Assembly (NCBI RefSeq): GCF_003436425.1
Contig: NZ_QSPK01000005.1
Location: 5,151-69,150, forward strand
DNA: 64,000 nucleotides
Reading direction: 5' to 3'
Source of the DNA: Eubacterium sp. TM05-53
GTDB taxonomy: Bacteria > Bacillota_I > Bacilli_A > Erysipelotrichales > Erysipelotrichaceae
Part shown: in pieces, positions 50,757-59,989 of the stretch
How positions within the stretch are numbered: position 1 is the stretch's first letter
Layout of the letters: the number at the start of each line of letters is the position of its first letter
Translations under genes and position numbers: made by a program
The notes under the pieces: generated by a model
What the model was told of the DNA's origin: nothing
The model's database searches: none
The model's input: the letters and a program-made list of their open reading frames with translations, nothing else

Positions 50757-52328
50757 ATGATTCGATTATTTCAGGTGAAATGTGCCAATGAAAATGAAAT
50801 TGAGGCACAAATCTTAAAAAAACTGCGAATCCGTAAAGAAGACCTTTTGCAGTGGCACGTACATAGAAAAAGTGTGGACGCACGTCACCAGAAGGTCTTA
50901 TTTTCGTATGTCGTAGATTGTAAAGTTAAAAATGAAAAGAAGCTTTTAAAGCTAAAAGACGTTTCTCTAACACCCGATGAAATGTATCATCCAGTAATGA
51001 GTGGAAAACATGCATTATTGGCTAGACCCGTTGTCGTTGGGTTTGGTCCTGCAGGTATGTTTGCAGCTCTGATTCTTGCACAATCTGGCTATAAACCGAT
51101 TGTTTTAGAAAGAGGATCAAAAGTAGATGTTCGTAAACAAAAAGTAGAAACTTTTTGGGAAAGTGGACAATTGGATGAAGAATGCAATGTTCAATTTGGC
51201 GAAGGTGGCGCGGGTGCCTTTAGTGATGGAAAGTTAACGACAAGATCGAAAGATTCATTATGTCGTAAAGTTTTAGAGGAACTTGTTTCTTTTGGGGCAA
51301 AGCCGGATATTTTAATTGATCAGCATCCTCATATTGGTACAGATGCCTTCTTGGCGATTATTCGAAATTGTCGTGAAGAAATTGAACGTTTGGGAGGAAC
51401 TTTCTATTTTGATACAAAGTTAGAAGATATTAAAGTGGAAAATGGTACTTTGAAACAAATCTATTTCAATCAACAATGGATAGATTGTAATGCTTTAATT
51501 CTTGCGACTGGACATAGTGCAAGTGATACCATTTTAATGCTTCATCAACATGGTATTCATGTCGAAAATAAACCGTTTGCGGTTGGCGTTCGTATTGAAC
51601 ATAAACAAAAATATATCAATGAGGCTATGCTTCATGAATATAGTCAAGATGAAAGATTGATTCCAGCACGTTATCAATTGACGTATACGGCATCCAATTC
51701 AAAAGGTGTATATACATTCTGTATGTGTCCAGGTGGCTACGTTATTCCTAGTTCATGCCAAAAAGATCAATTGGTTGTGAACGGAATGTCTTATGCGAGT
51801 CGTAGTGGAGAAAATGCCAATAGTGCATTGCTTGTGCAAATCAATGATTCGGATTATGGTAATGAATTGTTTGCCGGGTTAAAATATCAGGAAGATTTGG
51901 AAAAGAAAGCTTTCTTGATGGGACAAGATTATAAGGCTTGCGTACAACTTGCGAAGGATTATTTAGAAAATAAAATATCAAATCAATTTGAATCGGTATT
52001 ACCAACCTATTCGATTGGTACAACGTTTTGTGATTTGAACGATTTATTCTCTAAAGAAGTTAACCTAGCCTTGCATGAGGCGTTAGAGCATTTTGAAAAG
52101 AAAGTGCCTGGCTTTGTTTCTAGTGGAGCCATATTAAGTGCTGTAGAATCAAGAAGCAGTAGCAGCGTGCGTTTAGTTCGTGATAAAGAATCTTATGTTT
52201 CGAATATTCAAGGTATCTATCCAAGCGGTGAAGGTAGTGGTTATGCAGGTGGCATTATGACAAGTGCTATTGATGGTATTCGTAGTGCCGAGCATTTGAT
52301 TGAATACTTTGCCAAAGGGGAGTTTTAA
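50757..52328 (+). CDS. FAD-dependent dehydrogenase (COG2509 type)
   Basis: 523 residues. A ~75-residue N-terminal region (VKCANENEIEAQILKKLRIRKEDLLQWHVHRKSVDARHQK) precedes the FAD-binding loop PVVVGFGPAGMFAALILAQSG and ERGSKVDVRKQKVETFW. Family motifs NVQFGEGGAGAFSDGKLTTR, LILATGHSASDT, FCMCPGGYVIPSS and YPSGEGSGYAGGIMTSAIDG are all present. These proteins are widespread in Firmicutes and their substrate is unknown. The ATG is 5 nt after the previous stop with no clear ribosome site, so it is probably part of the same transcript. Confidence 0.9.
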   Translation: MIRLFQVKCANENEIEAQILKKLRIRKEDLLQWHVHRKSVDARHQKVLFSYVVDCKVKNEKKLLKLKDVSLTPDEMYHPVMSGKHALLARPVVVGFGPAGMFAALILAQSGYKPIVLERGSKVDVRKQKVETFWESGQLDEECNVQFGEGGAGAFSDGKLTTRSKDSLCRKVLEELVSFGAKPDILIDQHPHIGTDAFLAIIRNCREEIERLGGTFYFDTKLEDIKVENGTLKQIYFNQQWIDCNALILATGHSASDTILMLHQHGIHVENKPFAVGVRIEHKQKYINEAMLHEYSQDERLIPARYQLTYTASNSKGVYTFCMCPGGYVIPSSCQKDQLVVNGMSYASRSGENANSALLVQINDSDYGNELFAGLKYQEDLEKKAFLMGQDYKACVQLAKDYLENKISNQFESVLPTYSIGTTFCDLNDLFSKEVNLALHEALEHFEKKVPGFVSSGAILSAVESRSSSSVRLVRDKESYVSNIQGIYPSGEGSGYAGGIMTSAIDGIRSAEHLIEYFAKGEF

Positions 52329-52853
52329 ATGAATATATTTGCTCCGAATTATTATGTTCAAAGTTTTAAAACTTTGAACATTCAAAAACTTCATGAAATG
52401 GGAATTCAATTACTTCTTTGCGATATTGACAATACGCTTGTGGCGTATGATGAAGAATGTCCGAATCAGGATGTGATTGATTTTATAAATAAATTAAAAA
52501 TGAATGGAATTGAGGTTGCACTATGTTCAAATTCACCAAGTTCTAGAGGTAAGAATTTTGGTGAGCATCTTCCAGTTTCAAATACATATCCATTTTCGTG
52601 TAAACCATTTCCGTTTTGTTTTAAAAAGGCAATGAGAGACCATGGCCTAAAGGCAAATCAGATTGCGATATTAGGTGATCAAATGTATACGGATATATTG
52701 GGTGGAAATATTTGGGGGCTTTATACAATTTTAACGGCTCCTATTGCGATAAAGGATCGAAATATCACAAAAGTATTTCGTTTCTTTGAAGAATTAATAT
52801 ATGGTTATTTAGAAAAGAAAAAATTATTGAAGCGAGGTGACTTTGATGACTAA
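52329..52853 (+). CDS. yqeG: YqeG family HAD phosphatase
   Basis: 174 residues, HAD superfamily IIIA: LLLCDIDNTLVAYDEE (DxDxT), CSNSPSSRG, KPFPFCFKKAM, ILGDQMYTDILGGNIWGLYTILTAPI. The phosphatase substrate is unknown; the gene is conserved at the head of the yqeG-yqeH-yhbY-nadD-rsfS cluster in Firmicutes. It begins directly after the FAD enzyme stop. Confidence 0.93.
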   Translation: MNIFAPNYYVQSFKTLNIQKLHEMGIQLLLCDIDNTLVAYDEECPNQDVIDFINKLKMNGIEVALCSNSPSSRGKNFGEHLPVSNTYPFSCKPFPFCFKKAMRDHGLKANQIAILGDQMYTDILGGNIWGLYTILTAPIAIKDRNITKVFRFFEELIYGYLEKKKLLKRGDFDD

Positions 52854-53925
52854 ATATTGTAAGGGTTGTGGTGTTTTACTACAAAACGAAGATGAAAATG
52901 CATTAGGCTATGTTCCTACTTTAGATGCTTCTTATTGTCAAAGATGTTATCGCATTCGTCATTATGGCGATGTGACAATCAATATGCAGCAGGGAATTGA
53001 ATCCAACGCAACATTAGAAAAAATCAATAAGATTGATGGTGTGGTTTTCTGGGTTGTGGATTTATTTGCGTTTGAGGCTAACTTAATTTCGCGTTTGAAT
53101 CAAAAACTTCCAGGTAAAGATATTGTGATGGTATTAACGAAGCGTGATGTCTTGCCAACAACTTTAACAGATGAAAAAATCATTAACTTTGTAAAGCATC
53201 GTCTTCACGAAGAAAATATTGTTGTAAAGGATATTGTGATTTGTGGCTATCTATTAAAGGAAAATGATAAATCTAGAGAATACTCATCACGTATTGTGAA
53301 TGCAATTTTGAAATATCGTAAGAATCGAAATGTGATTTTTATGGGTGTTGCCAATGCAGGAAAATCCACTGTATTGAATCATTTATTGGCATCGAAAGAT
53401 TTAACGACTTCTCAAAATCCTGGAACTACATTAGATTTAGTTCCAATTCCTTTTGAGGATTATACAATTTATGATACGCCCGGTATTGAGAATACGCATT
53501 CTTTATTAACGCATTTACAGCCTAAAGATTTAAAGACGGTCATTCCAACAAAACCAATTCGACCATTTGTTTCGCAAATTTTTGAGGATCAGTCTTTTGC
53601 GACGGCAGGACTTGCTAGACTTGATGTGGTAGTGAGTGGTAAGGCAACAGTAGTTGGATATTTCTCTCGTTCTTTATCGATTCATAGAGGAAAATTAAGC
53701 AATGCGGATGCGTTGTGGCAAAAACATTTAAATGGTATGTTAGTGCCATGTGTAGATACATCCTTATTAACGATGCATACGTTCCATGCTCCTAAACTTG
53801 AGGGAGAAAAAATGGATGTTTGTATTCATGGTATTGGATGGTTCTGTATTAGTGGACAAGTAAAAGATGTATATGTAAAAGTACATAAAGGTATTCAGGT
53901 AACATTTAGAAAGGCGATGATTTAA
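52846..53925 (+). CDS. yqeH: Ribosome biogenesis GTPase YqeH
   Basis: 359 residues from the ATG at 52846, with GAGGTGA upstream; a GTG three codons earlier is possible. N-terminal zinc finger CKGCGVLLQ...YCQRCYRIRHYG. The GTPase is circularly permuted: G4 VLTKRDVLP comes before G1 GVANAGKSTVLNHL and G3 DTPG. The C-terminal TRAP-like domain follows. YqeH acts in 30S ribosome assembly. The start overlaps the yqeG end. Confidence 0.94.
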   Translation: MTKYCKGCGVLLQNEDENALGYVPTLDASYCQRCYRIRHYGDVTINMQQGIESNATLEKINKIDGVVFWVVDLFAFEANLISRLNQKLPGKDIVMVLTKRDVLPTTLTDEKIINFVKHRLHEENIVVKDIVICGYLLKENDKSREYSSRIVNAILKYRKNRNVIFMGVANAGKSTVLNHLLASKDLTTSQNPGTTLDLVPIPFEDYTIYDTPGIENTHSLLTHLQPKDLKTVIPTKPIRPFVSQIFEDQSFATAGLARLDVVVSGKATVVGYFSRSLSIHRGKLSNADALWQKHLNGMLVPCVDTSLLTMHTFHAPKLEGEKMDVCIHGIGWFCISGQVKDVYVKVHKGIQVTFRKAMI

Positions 53926-54215
53926 TGTTAACGAGTCAAAATAAAAAATATTTAAGAAAATTAGGAATGGAGTATAGATCGTTATTCCAAATAGGAAAAG
54001 ATGGTTTAAGTGATAATTTAATGGATACTTTATCCGATTCATTGGAGGCACATGAATTAGTAAAATGTAATTTATTAAAGACATGTCCAGTCGATGTGCG
54101 TGAGGCAGCTATTGAGTGTGCAAGTGCAACAGGTAGTGAAGTGGTTCATATTGTAGGACATACTTTCTTGTTGTATAGAAGAAGTAAAGAAAACAAATTG
54201 GGGCTTAAAAAATGA
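53925..54215 (+). CDS. yhbY: YhbY/CRM-domain RNA-binding protein
   Basis: 96 residues, one CRM domain: KKYLRKLGMEYRSLFQIGKDGLSDNLMDTLSDSLEAHELVKCNLLKTC, including the GxxG-like loop GKDGLS. It binds pre-50S particles in ribosome assembly. The ATG overlaps the yqeH stop and it overlaps nadD by 4 nt. Confidence 0.93.
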   Translation: MLTSQNKKYLRKLGMEYRSLFQIGKDGLSDNLMDTLSDSLEAHELVKCNLLKTCPVDVREAAIECASATGSEVVHIVGHTFLLYRRSKENKLGLKK

Positions 54216-55228
54216 GAATTGCCATTGTAGGAGGTTCTTTTGATCCTATACATGATGGGCATATTCAAATGGCCAATCAGTCTTTGCAGGGATTAGGTGT
54301 AGAGGAAGTATGGTTTATGCCAACGTCTAGTACGCCTTTAAAAGATCATGATCTGACATTGGATCAAGAGCGTTTAGCTATGATTGATTTGGTGGTTAAG
54401 AAAAACCAAAAATTTAAAGTTTGTACACTTGAACTTGAAAGAGCAGGTAAAAGTTACACGTATGATACGCTAAAGAAATTGATTGAAACATATCCGGAAC
54501 ATGAATTTTATTGGATCATAGGAAATGATCAATTGATGCAGTTTGACAAGTGGCACAATCCGAATGAACTTGTGAAGATGGCTCATTTTGTATGTTTTGA
54601 TAGGGATGGAAAGCTTTCTGATTCAAAGTATGATATTGCGTGTATGACAATGCCGGCAGTTCCAGTTTCTAGTTCAGAGATTCGAATGGGAAATAAGTTG
54701 AATTATTTGCCTGAAGAAGTGTTGCGTTATATCTATCGAAATCGATTGTATGTGAAGGATTTTGTGGCTTCTAGATTGACAGAAAAAAGATATAAGCATT
54801 CTTTATTGGTTGCCAAACTTTGTGAAGAGTTTGCGTTGAACAATGGGTATGATATGCATATTGCGTATTATATTGGTTTGTTTCATGATATAGCTAAATA
54901 TATGCCAAAGGATGAAATGTTAAAATGGATGCAGAGTGTGTGTCCTGAAAACATGGAATATCCTGTAGCTGTATGGCATGGTTTTGTCGGGGCTGCTGTC
55001 ACGAAAGATATCTTTTTAATTGATAATCCAATTATCTATAATGCGATTTATCATCATGTATTAGGAACGAGTCAAGATCCATATGCGATGATGGTATTTT
55101 GTGCAGATAAATTAGATCCATTGCGTGGATATGATTCTACTAAATTGATTGAGGTTTGTAACAAAGATATTAAAGAAGGATTTGATTTGGTGGTTCAACA
55201 AAATCGTGAGTATTTAAAGAGAGGATAA
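54212..55228 (+). CDS. nadD: NadD-YqeK fusion: nicotinate-nucleotide adenylyltransferase plus HD phosphohydrolase
   Basis: 338 residues, twice the usual NadD length. Residues 1-~185 are NadD: IVGGSFDPIHDGHIQMA (HxGH), VWFMPTSSTPLKDH, FYWIIGNDQLMQFDKWHNPNELV, SSSEIRMG. Residues ~190-338 are a YqeK-type HD domain: KRYKHSLLVAKLCEEFA, YYIGLFHDIAKYM (HD pair), VWHGFVGA, YHHVLGTSQDPYAMMVFCADKLDP. YqeK splits Ap4A symmetrically. In Bacillus the two genes are separate neighbours; here they are fused, as in some Mollicutes and Erysipelotrichia. Confidence 0.92.
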   Translation: MRIAIVGGSFDPIHDGHIQMANQSLQGLGVEEVWFMPTSSTPLKDHDLTLDQERLAMIDLVVKKNQKFKVCTLELERAGKSYTYDTLKKLIETYPEHEFYWIIGNDQLMQFDKWHNPNELVKMAHFVCFDRDGKLSDSKYDIACMTMPAVPVSSSEIRMGNKLNYLPEEVLRYIYRNRLYVKDFVASRLTEKRYKHSLLVAKLCEEFALNNGYDMHIAYYIGLFHDIAKYMPKDEMLKWMQSVCPENMEYPVAVWHGFVGAAVTKDIFLIDNPIIYNAIYHHVLGTSQDPYAMMVFCADKLDPLRGYDSTKLIEVCNKDIKEGFDLVVQQNREYLKRG

Positions 55229-55230
55229 AC

Positions 55231-55569
55231 ATGGAAATTTTAGATATTGTAGTTCATGCGATCTGTGAAAAGAAAGCACAAGATGTACGTGTATATGATG
55301 TAACGAGTTTGACTCCATTTATGGATTCAATGATTGTTTGTTCGACTACAAATATTCGTCAGAATAATGCGATTGCACAAAACATTAAGGATCGTTTAAG
55401 AGAAGCTGGATATATGGGGGATATGCATATTGAGGGTGACTCTGGTTCAAAATGGCTTTTAATTGATTTAAAAGAAGTTGTAGTTCATTTATTTGTGAAT
55501 GAAGAAAGGCAGGTTTATAATCTGGATCGTTTATATTCGGATGTTCCAGTAAAAACGTATGATTTATAA
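55231..55569 (+). CDS. rsfS: Ribosomal silencing factor RsfS
   Basis: 112 residues: KAQDVRVYDVTSLTPFMDSMIVCSTTNIRQNNAIAQNIKDRLREAGY, EGDSGSKWLLIDLKEVVVHLFVNEERQVYNLDRLYSD. RsfS binds L14 and blocks joining of ribosomal subunits in starvation. It starts 3 nt after nadD-yqeK, the usual order, and its end overlaps the methyltransferase start. Confidence 0.95.
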   Translation: MEILDIVVHAICEKKAQDVRVYDVTSLTPFMDSMIVCSTTNIRQNNAIAQNIKDRLREAGYMGDMHIEGDSGSKWLLIDLKEVVVHLFVNEERQVYNLDRLYSDVPVKTYDL

Positions 55570-56269
55570 TACATTGGCACATTATTATGATGCTTTAGTT
55601 AAAGATGAAGAGGCATCTAGAGAATGGGTGTCTTGGATTGAGAGTGAACTTGCACCTTGTGATTGTTTAGAACTTGCGTGTGGTAGTGGTGAGATCACTG
55701 AGATGCTCGCAAAAAAAGGCTATACGATGACAGCACTTGATTTGAGTGAAGAAATGGTGAAGCAGGCTAAGAGTAAAAACTTAGAGGGTTCCATTCAATT
55801 CTTATGTCAAGATATGCGTAATTTAAGTAATTTAGGATCTTATTCTGGTATTTTCTGTTTGTGTGATAGTTTTAACTATATTTTAGAGAAAGAAGAAATT
55901 GATGCGTTCTTTCATGAAGTCAGTCAACATTTAAAACCAAATGGACTTTTCTTCTTCGATACACATTCGTTAGATCGTTTAGATGAATTTGATTCGGAAT
56001 ATAATGAGACAGGTGCTTTTGAAGATGGTTGTCAATATCAATGGTCAATTATGGCAGAAGATGATTATGTATATCAGGATTTTGCGTTTTATATGAAAGA
56101 CAAAGTGGTTCAGGAGCACCATATTCAAAGAGTATATGATCCAATATGGTTGAATGATACTTTGTCGAAATATTTTGATGTTTTAAAAGTCACAACGGAT
56201 TTTGATATTGAGGGGATTGCGCCTGGTGAAAAGTATTTTTATGTATGTAGAAAGAAGGTACAAGAATGA
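55559..56269 (+). CDS. Class I SAM-dependent methyltransferase
   Basis: 236 residues. SAM-binding motif I LELACGSGEITEMLAKKGYTMTALDLSEEMV, motif post I FLCQDMRNLSNLGSYSGIFCLCDSFNYIL. The C-terminal beta region (GCQYQWSIMAEDDYVYQDFAFYMKD) is of the YqeM type that follows rsfS in Bacillus. Methyl acceptor unknown. The start overlaps rsfS by 11 nt. Confidence 0.88.
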   Translation: MIYNTLAHYYDALVKDEEASREWVSWIESELAPCDCLELACGSGEITEMLAKKGYTMTALDLSEEMVKQAKSKNLEGSIQFLCQDMRNLSNLGSYSGIFCLCDSFNYILEKEEIDAFFHEVSQHLKPNGLFFFDTHSLDRLDEFDSEYNETGAFEDGCQYQWSIMAEDDYVYQDFAFYMKDKVVQEHHIQRVYDPIWLNDTLSKYFDVLKVTTDFDIEGIAPGEKYFYVCRKKVQE

Positions 56270-56946
56270 TTGGTATTGTAGCGGCAATGGATGCTGAGAT
56301 TCATGAATTTGAAAAGCGTATGGACTTAGTAGATCATACGAAGACAATTGCGGGATGCACATTAACATATGGAAAATGGCAAGGCAAAGATGTAGTCTTA
56401 TGTAAGAGCGGTGTAGGTAAGGCATATGCGGCTATGTCTTGTACAATTTTGTGTATGCAAGGAAATATCGACAGCATTATTAATGTGGGTACAGCTGGTG
56501 GATTAACGCAGGATGAGCAAGTATTGGATATTGTGATTAGTGATAAGGTTGTACAAGCCGATTATGATACAAGTCCATTAGATGGTCCTTCTGGTGTTGG
56601 ATTGGTGTATAATAGTCATGAAAAATTGAGCCAAAGTTGTATTGAAGCGGCAAAGGCTATGCAGATTCGCTATCATGTAGGTACAATTGCTTCTCAAGAC
56701 TTATTTATGTCTAGAGATGAGGATTTTGAAAAATTAATGAATAATTTCCCAGACTCAATTTGTTCAGAAATGGAGGCAGGAGCGATTGGTGCTGTTGCCA
56801 CACAATTTAATATTCCATTTGTGATTGTGCGCTCACTAAGTGATGTTGTGCATCATAATGAAAATCCAATGGAATTTTCAACCTATGTTTCTAAAGCAAG
56901 TGCACAATCGGCTAAATTGATTGAAAACTGGTTGATGCGTATATAG
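56266..56946 (+). CDS. mtnN: 5'-methylthioadenosine/S-adenosylhomocysteine nucleosidase
   Basis: 226 residues: MIGIVAAMDAEIHEFEKRMDLV (catalytic Glu), VLCKSGVGKAYAAMSCTIL, NVGTAGGL, SICSEMEAGAIGAVATQFNIPFVIVRSLSDVV (SEMEAGA purine/ribose contacts and the catalytic Asp of SD). It recycles the products of SAM-dependent reactions. It overlaps the methyltransferase stop by 4 nt. Confidence 0.95.
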   Translation: MIGIVAAMDAEIHEFEKRMDLVDHTKTIAGCTLTYGKWQGKDVVLCKSGVGKAYAAMSCTILCMQGNIDSIINVGTAGGLTQDEQVLDIVISDKVVQADYDTSPLDGPSGVGLVYNSHEKLSQSCIEAAKAMQIRYHVGTIASQDLFMSRDEDFEKLMNNFPDSICSEMEAGAIGAVATQFNIPFVIVRSLSDVVHHNENPMEFSTYVSKASAQSAKLIENWLMRI

Positions 56947-56964
56947 TAAAAAGGAGGGGTAAGA

Positions 56965-57432
56965 ATGGGACTAAAGCATAAGCGTAAAAGACAGCATGGA
57001 ACAACAACGACAATGGCATTGGTCATCATTCTTGTTCTTGTATTACTTTTGATTTGGTCTGAGTTTATTAGTGGACCGAATCGTGTTAAGGAACAGATTT
57101 ATGCGCAAAGAATTGAAAAAATAATTAAACAAAATAAGAATATCCAAGGCTTGAGTGAGCATGTCTTTAATTACATAACATATCAGGGCTATGATGATAC
57201 GACTTTGTATTGGTACAATGCGAAGTCTGAATTGATTACTTCAAGAGATATCGAAACTTTGAATTATAAAAAGGCAAAACGCATTGCGAAAAAGAACTAT
57301 AACATCAAGTGTGATTCGATTGCACTTGGATATGGCTACAACAATCCGGTATATGAGATTCGCGGATCGAATAAATTGATTTTATTGGATTATGATAGTT
57401 TTGAACGTGTTTATGAAAGGGAGATACGATAA
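56965..57432 (+). CDS. YpmB-like DUF5590 membrane-anchored protein
   Basis: 155 residues. One membrane helix (TTTMALVIILVLVLLLIWSEF) and an extracytoplasmic region with the pattern LYWYNAKSELITSRDIETLNYKKAKRIAKKNYNI and YGYNNPVYEIRGSNKLILLDYDSFE typical of YpmB/DUF5590. In Bacillus ypmB lies upstream of dnaD and nth, exactly as here, apart from the lost aspB and asnS. Function unknown. AGGAGGGG precedes the ATG. Confidence 0.75.
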   Translation: MGLKHKRKRQHGTTTTMALVIILVLVLLLIWSEFISGPNRVKEQIYAQRIEKIIKQNKNIQGLSEHVFNYITYQGYDDTTLYWYNAKSELITSRDIETLNYKKAKRIAKKNYNIKCDSIALGYGYNNPVYEIRGSNKLILLDYDSFERVYEREIR

Positions 57433-57971
57433 TGGCTGATTTTGATTTTAATGCACCTTATGTAGATCGTAGAACTTGGATCATTGATCATCTACAAGAT
57501 TTGGTTTTAGAACCCAAAGAAATATTGGTCGTACTGTTGATTGATTTTTTCAACCAGCAGCATATTTCAATTGATCATGAATTGATTAGTGAAAAATTAA
57601 AAATCGGTGTGGATGAAGTGGAAGATATTTTTACGGAATTATCGGATAAAGGCTATTTGACTTTAGACTATGCGAATGGATCTTTGATTTTTAATATTGA
57701 AGGCATCTTTGAACTTTCTAAAGCCAGTGATACTTCCATTGATCGTTCTTTATTAGAGCAGTTTGAAATGGAATTTGCGCGTCCGCTATCTTCAACGGAA
57801 ATGCAAAGAATTATTGATATGGCCAGTATGTATGATGAGCGTCGTGTGATTTGTGCATTAAATGAAGCTGTATGTAATGAAGTTTGCGATTTAAATTATA
57901 TTGAAAGAATTCTTCAGAATTGGCAACAAAAAGGTTTATCGACTGAAGATTTGGAGAATGGCAAGCGATGA
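57432..57971 (+). CDS. dnaD: DnaD-family DNA replication protein
   Basis: 179 residues. N-terminal winged HTH (PKEILVVLLIDFFNQQHISIDHELISEKLKIGVDEVEDIFTELSDKGYLTLDYANG) and the C-terminal DDBH2 helix bundle (LLEQFEMEFARPLSSTEMQRIIDMA...VICALNEAVCNEVCDLNYIERILQNW, the YIxxILxxW motif). DnaD helps load the replicative helicase. It overlaps the flanking genes by 1 and 4 nt. Confidence 0.92.
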   Translation: MADFDFNAPYVDRRTWIIDHLQDLVLEPKEILVVLLIDFFNQQHISIDHELISEKLKIGVDEVEDIFTELSDKGYLTLDYANGSLIFNIEGIFELSKASDTSIDRSLLEQFEMEFARPLSSTEMQRIIDMASMYDERRVICALNEAVCNEVCDLNYIERILQNWQQKGLSTEDLENGKR

Positions 57972-58594
57972 ATGCGAATGAAATTTTGAATGAAATGGAG
58001 AAGATTTTTCCCAATGCGAAGTGCGAATTGTATCATGAATCCCCATTTCAATTGATTGTTGCGGTCGTATTAAGTGCACAGACAACCGATGCGATGGTCA
58101 ACAAGGTAACGCCAGCATTATTCAAGGCATATCCTACGGCAGAAACGATGGCAGAGGCTACAGTTTCTGAATTAGAGCCATACATTAAAAGAATTGGTTT
58201 GTATCGTAATAAGGCTCGTTCGATTTCGAATTTAAGTAAAGATCTAGTTGAAAGATATCATGGTCAAGTACCTTACACATATAAGAATTTAATGTCTTTA
58301 GCAGGTGTTGGAAGAAAGACAGCGAATGTCGTTCGTAGCGTAGCTTTTGATATTCCTAGCTTTGCGGTAGATACCCATGTCAATCGTGTCAGTAAGCGTT
58401 TAGGTTTAGCTAAATATAATGATTCGGTTGAAAAGGTTGAGGAAAAACTAAAGCGAAAGATCGATCGTTCAAGATGGAATCAAGGTCATCATGACTTTAT
58501 ATTTTTTGGTCGCTATCTTTGTCATTCAAGAAATCCAGAATGTGAAAGATGTCCTTTTAAAAGCTTTTGTAAGAAAGATAAATATGAAAAATAA
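57968..58594 (+). CDS. nth: Endonuclease III
   Basis: 208 residues. HhH motif LMSLAGVGRKTANVV with the catalytic Lys (K of RKTANV), catalytic Asp in FAVDTHVNRVSKRLGL, and a [4Fe-4S] site CHSRNPECERCPFKSFC. It removes oxidised pyrimidines and nicks AP sites. The dnaD-nth pair is standard in Firmicutes. A terminator follows. Confidence 0.96.
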   Translation: MNANEILNEMEKIFPNAKCELYHESPFQLIVAVVLSAQTTDAMVNKVTPALFKAYPTAETMAEATVSELEPYIKRIGLYRNKARSISNLSKDLVERYHGQVPYTYKNLMSLAGVGRKTANVVRSVAFDIPSFAVDTHVNRVSKRLGLAKYNDSVEKVEEKLKRKIDRSRWNQGHHDFIFFGRYLCHSRNPECERCPFKSFCKKDKYEK

Positions 58595-58620
58595 TAGCAC
58601 TACAGTCGTAGTGTTTTTCT
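58594..58620 (+). terminator. Terminator of the yqeG-nth operon
   Basis: GCACTAC, AGT, CGTAGTG and TTTTTC right after the nth stop. Confidence 0.85.
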
Positions 58621-58638
58621 ATATTAGGAGAATAGAAT

Positions 58639-59433
58639 ATGATTATTAATACCGAAATTGTGGATGCTTATTTAAATGGGGAAGATATTAGTAAATACTC
58701 ATCTTTATTCATTTATAGGCAGGCCGATAGAAGCATATTTCAAGAGCCTGAAAAAGATAAAACAGAAATCGTTTCTAAGATAAAAGATGAAATCATAAAT
58801 CATATATGCGATTTTATTCCTTGCAACAAAAGAATTTGGGACACCTTGTTTAAGGATTGGCAGAATGATTTAGATAATATTGTCTTGGATTTAGTTGTAG
58901 GTTGCAAAGAACCCAATGATGTGTTTGTACTGAAAGATTTGAATGAAAGACATCATATGATCTTTGATTTATTGTGTTGGGAAAAATACGTTGGAAAGAT
59001 TTCATTATCCAAACTTTCACAGAACCTTTTAACCCATGAATTACTTCATATGTCGATTGGGAAGTATTATACAGATATTGAAGAAAGTGAACAATTTGGA
59101 AATCATATAAATAAACTCGATGCGATTACATTTAATGAAGGATTTGCACATCTTGTTTCATATAATCAACAAGAAATTAATAGCGTTGAGTGGGAAAAAT
59201 TAGAAGATATTTATATTCAATCCATAAATAAAATGAAGTTAGCCTTAATGGAAACAAATCCACAATCACAAGAACAATACATTTATGATGCGAACTTTGG
59301 AAATTATTATGGTAAATATGCATGTATGTGTGGAATGATCTACTTAGCTAAAGAGTGGCAATTAGGTGGAAATGTTAGATTAAAGGAATTGTTTGATCAA
59401 GGTTATCATGGATTTGCGAGAAAGTGTATATGA
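58639..59433 (+). CDS. HExxH metallopeptidase-like protein of unknown family
   Basis: 264 residues. HELLHMS (HExxH, near residue 135) followed by FNEGFAHLVSY with a possible third Glu ligand makes a zincin-type zinc site likely. No signal peptide or membrane helix, so it should act in the cytoplasm. The N-terminal ~100 residues (YRQADRSIFQEPEKDKTEIVSKIKDEI) are not recognised. GGAGAA precedes the ATG. The GNAT gene follows closely, so they may share a transcript. Substrate unknown. Confidence 0.7.
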   Translation: MIINTEIVDAYLNGEDISKYSSLFIYRQADRSIFQEPEKDKTEIVSKIKDEIINHICDFIPCNKRIWDTLFKDWQNDLDNIVLDLVVGCKEPNDVFVLKDLNERHHMIFDLLCWEKYVGKISLSKLSQNLLTHELLHMSIGKYYTDIEESEQFGNHINKLDAITFNEGFAHLVSYNQQEINSVEWEKLEDIYIQSINKMKLALMETNPQSQEQYIYDANFGNYYGKYACMCGMIYLAKEWQLGGNVRLKELFDQGYHGFARKCI

Positions 59434-59457
59434 TTACATAGTAAAGGAAGTATGAAT

Positions 59458-59916
59458 ATGAAGATTATTAAAGTTATAGATAATGAAGAAAAAAAGAAAA
59501 TCACAAGAGCTATATTAGAAGCATTGCCTGAGTGGTTTGGAATTGTAGAAGCAAGAGAAGAATATATTCTTGATAGTGTAGGAAAAGATTTCTTTTGTGC
59601 TATGGAAAAGGATAAGGTCGTTGGTTTTTTATATCTTAAACAAACAGGTAAAGATACGGTTGAACTAGCTGTAATGGGTGTGTTAAAAGAATATCATCGT
59701 AAAGGAATTGGAAGAGCACTATTTGAATACGCAAAGGAAAGTATAAAAGAAAGTGGATATTTGTTTATCCAGGTAAAAACAGTGAAGATGGGAATGTATG
59801 AAGATTATGATTGTACAAATCGATTTTATATTTCCTTAGGATTTAAAGAATTTGAAGTGCTGAATTCGTTGTGGGATGAAAACAATCCTTGTCAAATCTA
59901 TGTAATGGCATTGTAA
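59458..59916 (+). CDS. GNAT family N-acetyltransferase
   Basis: 152 residues from the ATG at 59458, chosen over one 6 nt upstream that is too close to AAAGGAAG. GNAT core: DFFCAMEKDKVVGFLYLKQTGKDTVELAVMGVLKEYHRKGIGRALFEYAKE with the acetyl-CoA loop RKGIGRA, then a C-terminal TNRFYISLGFKEFEVLNSLWDENNPCQIYVMAL. Similar small GNATs act on amines, antibiotics or peptides; the acceptor here is unknown. Confidence 0.88.
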   Translation: MKIIKVIDNEEKKKITRAILEALPEWFGIVEAREEYILDSVGKDFFCAMEKDKVVGFLYLKQTGKDTVELAVMGVLKEYHRKGIGRALFEYAKESIKESGYLFIQVKTVKMGMYEDYDCTNRFYISLGFKEFEVLNSLWDENNPCQIYVMAL

Positions 59917-59989
59917 AGTTGACAAATAGTTGGTAGAGCAACCACAATAAAATTCATATAATGATATTGAAAAGGAGTAAATTTGTATT

